Shown here: positions 35,949 through 48,345 of the stretch, piece after piece
Layout of the letters: every line of letters begins with the position of its first letter
Position numbering within the stretch: the stretch's first letter is position 1
NCBI GenBank assembly: GCA_029964075.1
Contig: CM057142.1
Location: 39,062,392-39,126,391 of the forward strand
Direction of reading: 5' to 3'
DNA: 64,000 nucleotides
From: Patiria pectinifera
Lineage: Eukaryota; Echinodermata; Asteroidea; Valvatida; Asterinidae
Translations under genes and position numbers: made by a program
The notes under the pieces: model-generated
Seen by the model: only the letters and a program-made list of their open reading frames with translations
Told to the model about the DNA's origin: nothing
The model's database searches: none

Positions 35949-36611
35949 TAGACCGATCTACTAATTGCATGGGTTTCTTGTTGAACTTCCCGCCCACCAG
36001 ATCGGAAGCTAGGCGTTTCAAAGATGATGGGATATTAGTATCTCTCTTTTAAAAACAAAGCGATTGTCAAATCCTACATATAAGAATTAACTAATTATTG
36101 TTCTGAATCTTCCTCCTTAATATCTAAAAAAAATAAATGTATCGTTCTTTTCCTTCAGGTTGGCGTCCTTACCCATATATGTTTACAGCGGTAAGATAAT
36201 CATGGTAGTATACCAAGCTTAGATTCCAAGCTTTAAAATGGTATGGCGGTACGTGTTTCCGCGGCGACGCTAGAGCCTCGCAAAAAATGTTGCGGGTATT
36301 TTGGGACACGCTGTATAGTATAGTTAGTATCACTCTTTGTTCTTGTAACTCTAAATAAATCAATATATCTGTGAACTACCTCTGGAAATTTGCCTCCTAT
36401 GCATATCAGATTTCAAGTTGAAAATACATTTTCAGTTGAAATGAATTGAATTCACTCAGTACTTTTTCTTTAAAAAACTTCCTTTACTTTTTTGCGCCTG
36501 CATGGGGGTGTATTTTTTTCTTCAACCGTACGTCCTGCCATGCACGGAGTACAGTTCCATCGGCACGAAATATTACAGCCAGAAGTCGCACTTGGGGAAA
36601 AGAAAGACAAA

Positions 36612-36740
36612 TATAATACACTCAAAAAAGTTCCGGGTCAGATACGACCCTAAATGCGGGCCAGATTGGACCCGACACCCTTCTGGGTCAAGATGACAAT
36701 TTTCCGAGTCAACTTGACAATAGTTTCCAGGTAAACATGA
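36612..36740. repeat. family E fragment
   Basis: TACACTCAAAAAAGTTCCGG then GGGTCAGATACGACCC and GGGTCAAGATGACA phrases, as in 31345-32040 and 56820-56935. Confidence 0.45.
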
Positions 36741-37784
36741 CAACATTTCGTGTCTCATGTGACTTATCATGCAGAGAAGCGCTTTTTTTAACCGGAAAAG
36801 TGTCTGGTCAGATCAAACTGCATGATGAAGGCTATTATCATCGTAAATTAATACATTTTATCCACGCGTATAGGAGGATACACGGTATCTGCAAAGGACA
36901 TACATGTACACTCACTGTCCAACTACAGTTCAAACATTGCCTATACCCAATCACCATTTTTATACAGTTTTTTTTTGAATAGAGAGTTTTAGAGCTCTCG
37001 CATTGGAGGATTTTTTTTTTTATGGTAGCATGTATTAGGGTCCAACGTCTGATCCGGTCTTGGAACTTATAATTGCCGAGAAATGAGAATGAAGTTGGAC
37101 CAGAAATTCGCTCTATTTTGCAATGGAGTGGATGCTTCACTTTCAAAATGGCGACGGACTACAAAACTGCTTTTCAGGAGTGGTCATTTAAAAAATTACC
37201 CAAAAATTCAACGGTCCAACCCACCTAATTATGTCTCCGACATAAAGCCTGCCGGACACCTTTCCGGTTTTACCGGATCATCGGGCCATCAGACGCTCAG
37301 ATCGGGAACCCGGATGAAATCAAACATGTCTGACTTGTTCGCATCCGATTTCACTGGATCCGATGTCACCGGAAAGGTGTGCGGGAAGCGAATTTTTCAA
37401 AAGAGGGCGCTCTCACTGCGTTATTTATATTCGTGATGTCCAGCCGGGCTTTAGAGAACAAGTTATGTAGCAAGGAATAATGGTTTTTAAATCCCCGACG
37501 ATTGGCAGCACATTCGTGGACTGGTTGGAAGTATTTCTAATCCGGTGATCAGAGTTCGATCAGCGTTTTTCACTTCTTCCCATTTTACCTTTTAAATAAC
37601 TAAAGTGAGGAAGGAACTGCTCAACGAAAGCCGTTCTTTGAAATGCTTTAATGTACATAATGCATGACTGAGTGATAGCGATCGTGTGACGTCATTGTTA
37701 CTTTCTTATGAATAAACATGGAGCTGAATAATCATGATCCATTGACGATGTGTGCTGCAGACTGTGTCCGCGAACGTCAACGCT
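36741..37784. other. no gene recognised
   Basis: A frame at 37083-37436 is open for 117 codons but lacks any recognisable domain. Its second half is an imperfect inverted repeat (GGACACCTTTCCGG near 37255 against CCGGAAAGGTGTGC near 37370), which better explains it as repeat sequence. Confidence 0.35.
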
Positions 37785-39620
37785 GGTTATGAATAGCGCC
37801 ACCAGAACATGATCAGCTATTAGCGCCACCAGAACTTGATCAGCTATTAATGAGATTTCAACAACAGAGGGAGCTATTTACAAATGTCGTATACGAGATT
37901 ATGTTATAATAACGTGGCATCCCTAATTTTAGGCTAACCTCCGCACGGAACTGAAAATCCTTGGTGAAACATTCCTCCAGGATTTACACTCCCACTTAGT
38001 AGTTGACAATTGAACCTGGCTGAAAACTACTGTCAACTCACTAACTGACAAATATATTCCATCTAGACTTACCTCATCAAGATTCAACCTGCCTTGGTTT
38101 TCTCCTGCACTTCGCCGCGAAAACTAAACAAAAAGCTCCAAAAACTGTACAACCGACAACGTAAAACACAGAGTACCAGTGACATCCATCTCTTCGAAAA
38201 GGCTCGTAAAATGTACAAGAAAAATTCATCAAAGCACACCAGCAGTACATAATAGTATGCTTGATGAAGATTTACAACATAACCCAAAGAAATTCTGGAA
38301 ATACGTGAAATCTAAGCGAACAGACAACACGGGTGTTCACCCTCTTAAAGACGGAAGCCGTACAGTCTGATCACAAGGCCAAAGCAAATACTCCTTCTTT
38401 ATTAAGTCGGTATTCACAAAGGAAACCACTACGAATATCCAAAACCTGCAACAATTCAACGGGCATCTTGAAACTTCTTCATAACATCAACCCATCGAAA
38501 GCATCAGGGCCAGACAACATACCAAACCGCATACTCAAGGAATGCAGTACTGAGCTTGTCTCATTGCTTACAGCTCTATCCAATCAGTCCATTAGTACTG
38601 GTGAACTTCCATCGGATTGGACGACTGCCAACGTCTCTCCTGTCTTCCAGAAGGGAAGCAGCTCTGATCCATGCAATTACCGCCCAATATCCCTGACTTT
38701 AGTAGTTTGCAAAATACTCCAACATGTTTTTCCTTGTCACATCATGAATCATCTAGAACATTATCACAGTTGATGACATAGCGAAGTCTGTTGAAAGAGG
38801 GAAACAGGTCGATGCGATGCGATTCTGCTCGACTTCTCCAAAGCCTTTGATCGTGTCCCACACGAAACTTCTTGTCAAGCTAAGACACTATGGCATCACA
38901 GGGAACATACACAAATGGATTTCAAGCTTCCTGACATCACGTACACAAAAAGTCATCATCAAGGGAGAGGCTTCTGGCTTTGCTGATGTTGTATCCGGAG
39001 TAGCCCAAGGCGCAGCCTTAGGACCACTGTTCTTCCTCCTGTACGTGAATGACATTTCATCTCGGGTTTGATATAGAAGCTGGGCATAGTCTCACTTCAC
39101 AAACTAGAACACACATGCAGGAGGTCTCATCAATTCTCATACCACCGACTTCTCGCCAAAAGCAAGATCTTTAACACCAGCTTTTATCCATCCACAATCC
39201 CACGATGGAATAACCTGCCTCCCCACGTCTTCAATGCTGAAAGTTTGGATAAATTAAAACATTCCCTCATTGACTCCCGCGCCGCGCCGACTCTAGCGGG
39301 ATGCGGCTGTAGCCATTTTGCTGAAGGAAATCTCGATACAGATACAGATCCTCAATTGTTTTACAGAAGGTGTCGCTGAAAAAAAACTTTGGGTCTTATT
39401 TCACTTACAGCTATCACCATTCCCAACACCTCCAAAGTAGTCACACGGATTATCACCGTTATGGCGTGCTATAAAGTGTAATTAACTTACCGCCAAACTC
39501 AAAAGAGACTGAATTTCGAGTGCCAAGTGAAACTCCTCAATAATTATTCACCGCCCAAAGTCGTACATTCAGGCGTAGTTTTTAGCATCTCAGTCATCCT
39601 TGCAGCTCGTACATAGTACA
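37785..39620. repeat. dispersed repeat D, copy 3, split by a LINE
   Basis: Head at 37785-37900 (ATGAATAGCGCCACCAGAAC, with a partial duplication of AGCGCCACCAGAACTTGATC) and tail at 39508-39620 (GAATTTCGAGTGCCAAGTGA). The LINE at about 37930-39370 lies between them. Confidence 0.45.
37930..39370 (+). pseudogene. degenerate jockey/CR1-like LINE reverse transcriptase
   Basis: Fragments of one ORF2 in shifting frames. They include NPKKFWKYVKSKRTDNTG, then PSKASGPDNIPNRILKECST, LPSDWTTANVSPVF and NYRPISL (fingers), ILLDFSKAFDRVPH (first catalytic Asp region, reached only after a frameshift at about 38820) and VVSGVAQGAALGPLFFLLYV. The C-terminal PRWNNLPPHVFNAESLDKLK lies near 39200. The YADD box region is missing between about 39071 and 39080, and a further short deletion lies near 38770. 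5' truncated, with no endonuclease domain. The LINE has been inactive for some time. Confidence 0.75.
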
Positions 39621-39640
39621 TCGGGCGCAGCCTTAAAGGG

Positions 39641-40161
39641 GCAAGTTCCATCAAGGACCATTGCTAACCATAGTTCGACTAACTCTGATCGAACGCACCC
39701 AAGTCGACGATGGTTAGACTAGTCTAGTCGACTATGCAGGACCAGCCTACCGCGGTTGGTCGCGCTACGATTTATAGCTGGTTATCAATATCAATTTTCA
39801 TAGCATAGTGCAGAGCGGACCAACCAAAAATGGCGGAAAACAAAACTGTGAGTACTTAATTCCATCTTCATTGCATAGTCTGTTTTCACATGTTTATTTT
39901 AAGATTTTTTTATGTCACTTTTGTCACCGTTGTACAATAGAAGCCGAGGAGTCCTAAACCCTAAACTACACAATCACTAATATTTGTGTTTATAAACGGA
40001 ACCATGAAGTGTTGAAAAAAAATGTGCGACCGTCATTTTGTAACGGTCGTTGACATGACAAAGGTTCGACGAGAGTCGTTCGCACTTTAACTTCAGTGGG
40101 CATGCGCTTGGTACGTCACAAACCAACCACTAGTTAACCAATGGTCCGAGATCGAACTTGC
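39641..40161. mobile_element. 521-bp non-autonomous element with ISL2EU-like end
   Basis: Left end GCAAGTTCCATCAAGGACCA and the inverted right end (GCAAGTTCGATCTCGGACCA) match well. The first 150 bp (CTAACCATAGTTCGACTA, GTCGACGATGGTT, CAGCCTACCGCGGTTGGTCG, CGATTTATA) are collinear with the inverted right end of the two-gene transposon (21817-21968). A short start codon context ATGGCGGAAAACAAAACT followed by GTGAGT (39830) may be a relict first exon. Confidence 0.6.
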
Positions 40162-40907
40162 TTCTTCACGCAGAAAATAAATAATATTAACATATAGGCC
40201 TTCTCATCTAGTTTATCGAGATTTGCAAGTTCGAGTGATGACGTTATTATGGAACAATGAAATTTGGATTTTTTCTATGATGTATATTAACATCGGTTAG
40301 TAGGATAGTAGGCTGGTTAGCCACACAAACCACCTCTCCTTTAATCTATAATTATAAAGATTTTTTATCTTCTATATGTAATGGTGGACAACATTGTAAA
40401 ACTGTGTTTGTGTTCAAAATTCAACACCTCGAAAAGAGCATGAGTGATTTAAATGATTCTTGTACTAAACAGAAAGCTTATTAATTGGACTATCACATCC
40501 CAGATCTGGAAAGCAATAGGCCTACATCCAGAACTCCTTTACAAAATAGGGGGCGCCATTTTTTTTTACTGCACCCTAAATCTCAGCATCCACCATGTTA
40601 ATTACAAAAACCCTCACCGGAACCAATAAGCATCGGATTTTCAGTAGCTCCTCAAAAAAGTCCGGGATCAACTACAATCCCGGCCCAAATGGTTGGGACA
40701 CTTGGAAATAACCTTAGCCTTCCACGGTCACCCACTCCCCCGCTCCCCCGGTTAATGTTGTTTTCTCGATCTCCAGCTGATGGAGCACACACCGCGCAAT
40801 GAGAGACAACATTGACAGGGGGCCGGGGGGGGGGGGCTGCGAGATTTGACCAGGATTGTAGATTTATACCTAGTTTAAATGCGCACGGCTTTCCGGCCGG
40901 TCGTCCA
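40162..40907. other. no gene recognised
   Basis: Contains a family E-like end (CAAAAAAGTCCGGGATCA, about 40655) and a (G)n run at about 40820-40838. No supported reading frame. Confidence 0.35.
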
Positions 40908-41202
40908 TGGGCCTTATTCACGATTCGGCCATATTGAATTGAAAAGCGAGGTAAAATCGTCATTTTTCAAACTTGCGAAGAGAAATGAAAGCAAGCTAAT
41001 TCCTAATTAATTTCAGTCTGCTTCAATGAATAATTTTAAATTTGTAAATAAAAATTCCCTAATTTTTAAAGCCAGATTAAAATAAAAAACTTGAGACAGT
41101 AAAATAAAGCTGCATTGTGCATGCATAAAATAGTCTGGCACCATCCCATTAAACAGTTATCACTTAATGAAGTAGGTTCAGGGAACTCGTGAATAAGGCC
41201 CA
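40908..41202. mobile_element. 295-bp MITE with 16-bp TIRs
   Basis: TGGGCCTTATTCACGA at the left and TCGTGAATAAGGCCCA at the right are exact complements. The AT-rich body has no coding frame. Confidence 0.65.
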
Positions 41203-42863
41203 TATTTCATTCCATAACATCATTCAGCAGAGAAGGCAGAAACTTATTTAAGGTTTTGGGTTCCTGAAATCGACATCTGACCTCGCGCGTAGCCACCATT
41301 ACGGGACAAAGTGAAGAGGCGTAAGGCGTTTCAGTTTCTAGAATCGATTACATGCAGGGACGATCCAAGGGAGAATCGATACAGACCACCCTCCATAATT
41401 TCATGCAGATTGTCTAATGTAATCGACACTATTCCCACGGTAGTTTTATGGGTGAAACCGGTAATAAAAGTGCATGTTACACTCAACTGATTATACACTT
41501 CATATTGTGGCTAACATGAGTGATGTTTTAAGAGACAGTTTAAAGTGGATATGTAGTGAATTTTGCATAGGTAAAGTACATTTTTAAAGAAGAAAAAGAA
41601 AAGAAAAGAAAAAAAAGGAACTACTTAGTACACTTTTCTTTTGCAATATGTCCCTGCTATTTCTTAAGACCTGAGGGCAACATCACACGGTGGCAGTTTT
41701 GCTACTTCATTTTATTCCCAGTGAGCTGAGGTTCGATTGAGGATAGTGCATGCTCACTTGTCCTAAACTAATTGCCCTGCACAATATGGTGAAATGTCAG
41801 AGGTGTTGTTTGTTGCTGCCGGCGGCATTGTGCGTTGTCAATGCAAATTACTAACGGATGTATGAGGAAGACATAACGTAAATGGATGTGATGAAAATAG
41901 ATCAATGCACAAAATATTTTGTCCGCAGCAACAGGTGCGGCCTAGAGTCTTCGTCTCCAATGCGCGACTGTCGACATCGGTCCAAACCCTGAAGGTGAGC
42001 GCAAATTAATACTCAAGACAGCCATGGCTGTCTTCGCCAACGGACAAAAACAAGATTTCTACCGACTTAAATGTGGAATTGACTTTCCCCAATCAATCGT
42101 TTGTGACCCATCGGTAATCCATTAAATTCTGCTAAGTGCCCCTTGACGCTCATCAAACCTTTGATGCTCATCAAACCTTCGAGTAATTCTCCCCAAAGGA
42201 ACTTCAAGAAGTAAGAGGTTTTAATCAATGAGACAGAATCTTAATTACTCCGGAGGTTCCATCCAGCGAGTTGATTGGCAGGTTATTACTCGGGGGCTAT
42301 TGGTGAATCGTCTGTGTCATGCATCAACACTCGTATATTGAAGGCTTTAAGACACATTTTGTCAATCGTGTTTATCTGTTCCAACGATCCGGTTCCACTC
42401 GGATTTTATTGAAATCGAACTGAAGTCGAAATCCTCAAAGCGTTTCGAAACTTATGATGTTCATTGCCCTACAACTTCCGTATCGTATGCAACGGCAGCG
42501 AAACAGGGCCAGGGGAGGTGCATTGCCACCTCTGCAGCATTTGTGGCTCTAGAAAGATTCCCAGCGACAATAGTTCGTAAGATGGTTTACGTTACATATA
42601 TTAAAAGGTTCACTTTTTAGGGCAATTCACAGCGCGAACGAATACGAGGTGCAAAAGTGTGGCCTCAAAAATCGAGCAGTTGATTCCAGTCACACATGTA
42701 GCTAGTCAAATATATTAAAAACATTCTCTACTTCCCCAGGTATTTTTCACCTAGGCCTATTTGACATTCATTATAAGTGGCGCGATTCTGATGTAAACAT
42801 CTTTTCGATCATTATACATTTTATTTGATAGTATTATTTTCGGCTGGAAATACGTATAGGCAG
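41203..42863. other. no gene recognised
   Basis: Mixed-composition non-coding sequence. A GA-rich run lies at about 41590-41620. No domain-bearing frame was found on either strand. Confidence 0.35.
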
Positions 42864-42872
42864 GGAAACAAG

Positions 42873-43119
42873 CATGGGCGTCGCGAGGGGGAAGGGGTGC
42901 TTGTCCCCGGAAAAGCAAAAAAAGGAAAAAAAGAGAAAAAAAGAAAAGAAAAAGAGGCGCGAAGTCATAGTGGTGTAAATTGAATGAGATGGGGGGGGGG
43001 CAAAATGTCCCTGCCCTCCTCTAAAACTGATTAATCGAAAATTTGTTGAGAAATACAAGAATTTTTTGGGAAAACAATTGTTTTGTCCCCCTCTAGAAAA
43101 AATCCTGGCGACGCCCATG
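42873..43119. mobile_element. 247-bp TIR element with 8-9 bp TSD
   Basis: ATGGGCGTCGCGAGG at the left and CCTGGCGACGCCCAT at the right. GGAAACAAG flanks both sides (42864-42872 and 43119-43127). G-rich just inside the left end and C-rich inside the right, in the style of the 30873-31193 element. Confidence 0.7.
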
Positions 43120-43652
43120 GAAACAAGGCTGCCGCGTTAGATATTTGAAAATAAGTTATTTTTTTCCCTCTTTTAAAATGTAAGATATAGTCATGTAGAT
43201 TTCCTGATAGACAAGACCTTCTTGATAGCGGACAATCTTAAACACGAACTGTTGCAAGCACCTGGGGAATGTACACATTTATTTATCAATTTCCTATCAC
43301 GTAAATTTTCAGAACGCGTTAAATGGAATGTACAACATTGGCTTTTTTTGCAAATAAATGAAATAAATGGATTGGAGATAGGATATATTATATATATAAA
43401 TGTATTAATTGTTTTTGTTTTGTGTTTTTTTTGTAGATAGAAAACCAAAAAAAAAGAAAATCTATCATGTTCTGTAGTCTGGTTCCCTGACCCCCAGAAG
43501 AGAAACGAAGCAATTAATACATTGTTGTGAAATTGTCAGAGAGAAGATCAGTCGAGCAGGCTCCCCTTCACAGGTGTGATGTGTGTGATCAAAAAAAAAG
43601 AAAGTCAGAATATAAAAAAAAAAAACAGTTTTGAAAAAAAAAAGTTTTTTTC

Positions 43653-43682
43653 TCCAACGCTGGTCGGTCGACCAGCGTTGGA
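43653..43682. repeat. 30-bp perfect palindrome between A/T runs
   Basis: TCCAACGCTGGTCG-GT-CGACCAGCGTTGGA, preceded by a T-run and followed by A and T runs. It is not next to a gene end. Confidence 0.55.
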
Positions 43683-43689
43683 AAAATTT

Positions 43690-43850
43690 TTTTTTTTTAA
43701 AAATGTCAGCCCACCAGGAGCCACGATTTTAAAGGATTCTTTAGACTGTCAGTCCCTAACAATTCAGTAAAGGTATTTCGTGATAATTTGATCATTTCGT
43801 TTTTTGATGTTTGCAAATGTTGTATTTTCCCTTTAACATCAACCGCGCTA
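43690..43850 (-). repeat. dispersed repeat pair, copy 1
   Basis: On the minus strand GTTAAAGGGAAAATACAACA, then TTTGCAAACATCAAAAAA and GAATTGTTAGGGACTGACAG; copy 2 is on the plus strand at about 48205-48345. Confidence 0.55.
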
Positions 43851-46800
43851 CACGCATATAAAAAAAGGTATAATATGTTCATGGTGCCATTTACTTGGGT
43901 GCATGCGCGAAATATTACCGCTGTATTAAAGTTGAATTTATTTTTTGCGTGTATCTGAGGGTCAGAATCGGTCAGATGTTCTCCATTACAAGTTGTGACA
44001 AATGGTTACAAGGAGAATTCGATATCTATACATTAAATTAAATGTTAACAATGTTAACAATGTCAATGATAATGATGTCAAATATGGTGTGTTTTTCGGG
44101 GCATGAAGCAACATGAAAGGTGCACATTGGTCCAGATTTCGTTAAAAACCCTTAGTTTAGATTGTCTTCTCACCTTTTTTCAAATGTATAGGAAATCCAC
44201 ATGAAGCCTTGCATTAACGGACAAAACGTTGGAAACCCCCGTTTCCGACGCGGCGGTTTTTTGATCTTCTCTAGCGCCTACTCGTATAAATCAAGTATCA
44301 AATTTTGACCCATACTGAATAAAAGATGGACGGTGGCGAGTTGTAGCGTTGGTCTCGTCGGATCTTAGTTTCCGGGCTCTAGTTCCTTGCTTGAGAGCTC
44401 TAGTTCCTGCTGCCAACTGCAAGTACATCCGGGTGTGTGATCTGAGGGGGCATCATAAAACACCTTTAAAAACAGCCGTTGAGTCCTCTTTTGATTGAAC
44501 CATATTAACACGCACCCTGAGACTTTACGATCCTTTACAAATTTCATGGTATAGCAAAACAACTGTAGTGACTATAATCAAGAAGCAATGTTAACCCATG
44601 GATACCGTCTGTGTGCACTGCACTGACATGCAAGTGAAATCTACGAATGACAGTTAGCTTAGGTTGTAAGTAAAATAATTTAGCTAGAAAATATAGAAAT
44701 TCTCATCAGATAACACACCACCAGTTTTCGCGAGAATCCGACTTTGCTGAACACAAAATTTTTGCTCACAAAATAAATGCATTAAAACATCGTTGTAATG
44801 TGTTATGAATAATGTTGAAGACGAGTCGCAGTTACGACTTTTGTGAAATGATAGACAGGATTCATTACAGCCGTGACCCGTCATGGGGAAGATACGTCGT
44901 AGCCCTTCGACTCATCGTGTGTTGCAACGTAATATGTCGAGACACTGGGAGCAGAACTGTGTTTAATATAGACATCGTGCGTAGCAGCCATCTTATAGAG
45001 CAATGCCTCTAGTTTATTGGTCATTATTTTGTGCATTCATTGTTTAATACTGATTTAATCGAAGCAAAATATGCTCTCTAAGATGGCCGCTTCGCATTGT
45101 AGTTTGTGTACCTTTGGCCAATCTCGGCCATCCAGATATCCCTGGCGAGCTAAATGCACTGCTCAAGTTAGGAGAGCGGGCAAGTCTCGCGAGTTCACTT
45201 TCCCTTGTTATGTACAAACTATTTGAGGTCAGCTTGTACCCTCTATTGGACAGCGTATTCTCTCTCTCTCTATCAAAACACATTGTGTGGGAATGCCCAT
45301 TTCTTCTGTTTTTTAGCCCTTGGGTGCACGATGAATCATTAATCGTACCTCTCGTCAGTCTTTGAAAAGAAGAAGATTTGGAACTTGTCAGTGCGAAATC
45401 TGGCTACATTTACCGGAAAAGACCGCGGGTCTCATCTTAGTAAAATGTCACAGCCGGATGTGGGCCCATACTTGAGGCTCAATACAAGGTCTCAATTGTG
45501 CTTTCATTATTACATCCAACGTTAGAACAGCCGACCGACGTACGTGTATGTGAGGCATAATAGCATGAGGTTCGCAGGTCTTCTTTTTCAGTCCCTTGGC
45601 TATAATACTGTCTGATAGCAAAACATCCTGGATTGGTTGTACAGTGTAACAAGCGACATGTTTACCCGAAGCGGCGCTGTCGAGGAGCTTTGCGCGGACA
45701 TGTCACTGCGTTTGACGTGAATTGTGCCTGAAAACGAGATCAACATGTCGAAGAAGCTTATGTAAAGAAAACGTCTGTCGTAATGTAATCTTCAATTTGA
45801 CATATCTTGCGATCGTATAAACCTTTCTGGTTCGCATCAATTCTCTCGCACGCAATCCCCCTAATGTGATGGGGGAAAAGAATTGGAACGCGATTGACTT
45901 GCGTATGGAATGGACTTTTCTTCTCCGAGCAAGCCCCTGGCGGTTGAAATAGGCCTTATCTGAAAACAGCCACTTCCGACAAACCGCCGTCGAGGATGCC
46001 TTTTGATCAGCGGTTCAGAGTGAATTCCAATTTCCGGCGCGATACACGGAGTAGCCTGCAGCGTGATAAAGGGATCATTAAAATAATGTAGATTTCGATA
46101 ATTGACCGATTTCAAATGGTCATCAAATTTCAAAGTGGTAAAAAAAACACACACTTGGATTATGTCTTTTCTACAAATACGTAACACACATGTAAACATA
46201 ATACTGAAATTTGCATCCTTGTGGAGACATTTCTTTGTTCTCGTGTACTAATGAAAGTACAGTTTCAAAATGCTCTTATTTTAACCAGAATTAATTTTCT
46301 TGGATGAAATTCGGAATTAATATCCCTTTTCTAAAACTCTACCATTTGCGACGGATCAACACACCTAGGAAATTCCTAGTTTTTGAGTAAAATCCATATA
46401 TCTATTTCGTGAAAACCTTGTGGAGACGTATTCGTCTATAGAAATTGCCCTGTGGAGACGTATACAATATTTTGTTCCCTAATTTGTGTGCATGTCTCCA
46501 GCGGCACGGTGTATCAGATCACCCATTGCTATCAGTTTATAAACATGAAATACTAAACATGTTCAGAGTAACGATAGATAGTGTTTAGCAATTGAACATG
46601 GATGTTTATAAATTAAACAAAGTGATAGCAAGATTGTGTTTAATTAATAAACACAGTTTTTAGAGTGTAGTTTTTGGGTATACGTCTATTTGTAGACCTT
46701 TACTTTCATATCTGTTTTCCTTCGTTTCTGCTCAAATTGCATAAAGTTCATATTTACCTCCCTTGGGTTATTTTTCTACATGTAATGGAGTGACCAAAAT

Positions 46801-47130
46801 TAATTCACAAATAAATTATTTCAATTAAACAGAAATAACTAGGAATTGTTTAAAATTCGGCTTGGTGTTTTTTTTTCAATTTTAAACAAGCCATTGAGAG
46901 TGCCTCCTCTAGAAAATTGAGAGTGCCTCCTTTAGAAAATGAGGACTCAGTTCCCCCACCACCCACCCATGCAGCCGTCCGCAAATTTGACCATTTACGT
47001 CACAGATCCTGTCTCAATACAGAGACGTATGTGTGCTTAGAAAAGTGTTTAATTACTAAACCCAGTTTTTGCAGTGTACCCATTATGCAAAGATGTGTGT
47101 GCCTTGTGCGTAAATAGGCCTACATATCTT
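43851..47130. other. no gene recognised
   Basis: Long non-coding stretch. There is a weak inverted pair around AAGATGGC (about 44985-45000 and 45078-45092) and a (CT)n run near 45255. TGTTTAATTA-TAAAC with CAGTTTTT-AGTGTA phrases occurs at about 46645 and 47045. No domain seen in any frame. Confidence 0.35.
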
Positions 47131-47134
47131 ATTT

Positions 47135-47365
47135 CTCCAGAGTTAAAATTCACTCAATTTGAGCGACAAAATTCCATACACTGATACTAAAGGGACAAGA
47201 CGATAAAGAGTGAAATTCATTCAATGGAATCGATCGAGCTTTCGCTCGAGTTTCGACTTATTATTCTTCTTAAGAGTATTTCAACCTTAAAGTTAAAGAG
47301 TGATTTTCAATCTAAATAGTCTAGTCCCTTTTTTCATTCTTTGGAATTTAGAGAGTATTGTTCTT
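47135..47365. mobile_element. MITE-like repeat, copy 1
   Basis: Begins AGAGTTAAAATTCACTC and ends GGAATTTAGAGAGT. It contains TTTCGCTCGAGTTTCGACTT and GTCTAGTCCCT. The same layout recurs at 58775-59018. Confidence 0.55.
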
Positions 47366-48204
47366 TTTCTGACGCCCTACCGAGTTTGACATAGATAGGT
47401 AGGTTACTTCGAAAAATTGCGCGTGGATTTTAGTAGTTTTTTTCTTCAAACTGACAAAGAACTACACCAGAGCCGTCAATATTTGTATGTCATATTTATT
47501 ATCATTATTACGTATTCCAACTACGTCTAGGGATGTTTTAATACATTTCAGGTACCGGTACTCCGATGAAATTTGGTCCTTAATTGCTCTATACTGATTT
47601 ATTTTATCTTAACCATCCGAATAAAACGTGCAACCTTTATCCAGTGATGTTACTGCTCATGGAAAGTAGATTTTAAGACATGTTGCATTTTCTGTAGTGT
47701 TATTCGTACAATCAGCATATAATTATTGGTTATTTACATCTACACATATTTGATTATGTCAGTGCAAATACAAATGGGTAGCATTTTAATGTGATAGACA
47801 GTGGTAGGGTGAACTCATAATCAATTCATGTGCAATATCCAAAAACTGTATACAATTTACACAACGGAACACATGTAGTTTGGCACGGACCACACCGTAT
47901 TTAATGAAAAACAGAAACTGAGTATTTGTGGGTTGTATATATAGATGAAGCACCATATAACATTTCCAATGCAGTTGATATTATGATAAGAAAATTGCCT
48001 CACTGTTCTTCAAAATCAAACGTTCCACCTTTTACTGAAAAAAAAACCTTTTTAATCATCGCACAATGCTCGATCTCACCACATCCAATCATGACCGCAT
48101 CTACAAGACTGGTCACAAATCTTGGAGATGATTCTACGAGATTACAAGCGAAAGATGCAGCCGTCTTAATTTTCAAGCTTTGCATGATAAGTTTATACAT
48201 GAAC

Positions 48205-48345
48205 GTTAAAGGGAAAATACAACATTTGCAAACATCAAAAAATAAAACTACCAAATCATTTTGAAATACCTTGCTGGACTGTTAGTGAATGACAGTGTAA
48301 GGCATCCTGTAAAATCATGGCACCTGGTAAACTGTCATTTTCAAG
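48205..48345 (+). repeat. dispersed repeat pair, copy 2
   Basis: GTTAAAGGGAAAATACAACA...CATCAAAAAA...CTGTTAGTGAATGACAGTGT...AAAATCATGGCACCTGG matches the inverted 43690-43850 copy. Short weakly similar translations in both copies are repeat-derived. Confidence 0.5.

Noticed and set aside
37083..37436. 117-codon open frame
   Set aside because: No domain, low-complexity SG-rich end caused by inverted CCGGA repeats, and no splice context.
39830..39847. MAENKT start with GTGAGT donor as a host first exon
   Set aside because: It lies inside the 521-bp TIR element and no following exon was found, so a relict of a transposon gene is more likely.
45861..46199. 112-codon minus-strand frame as a possible transposase remnant
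   Set aside because: Weak resemblance in another frame (FSDKAYFN) to a mariner-type motif, but no second motif and no TIRs nearby.
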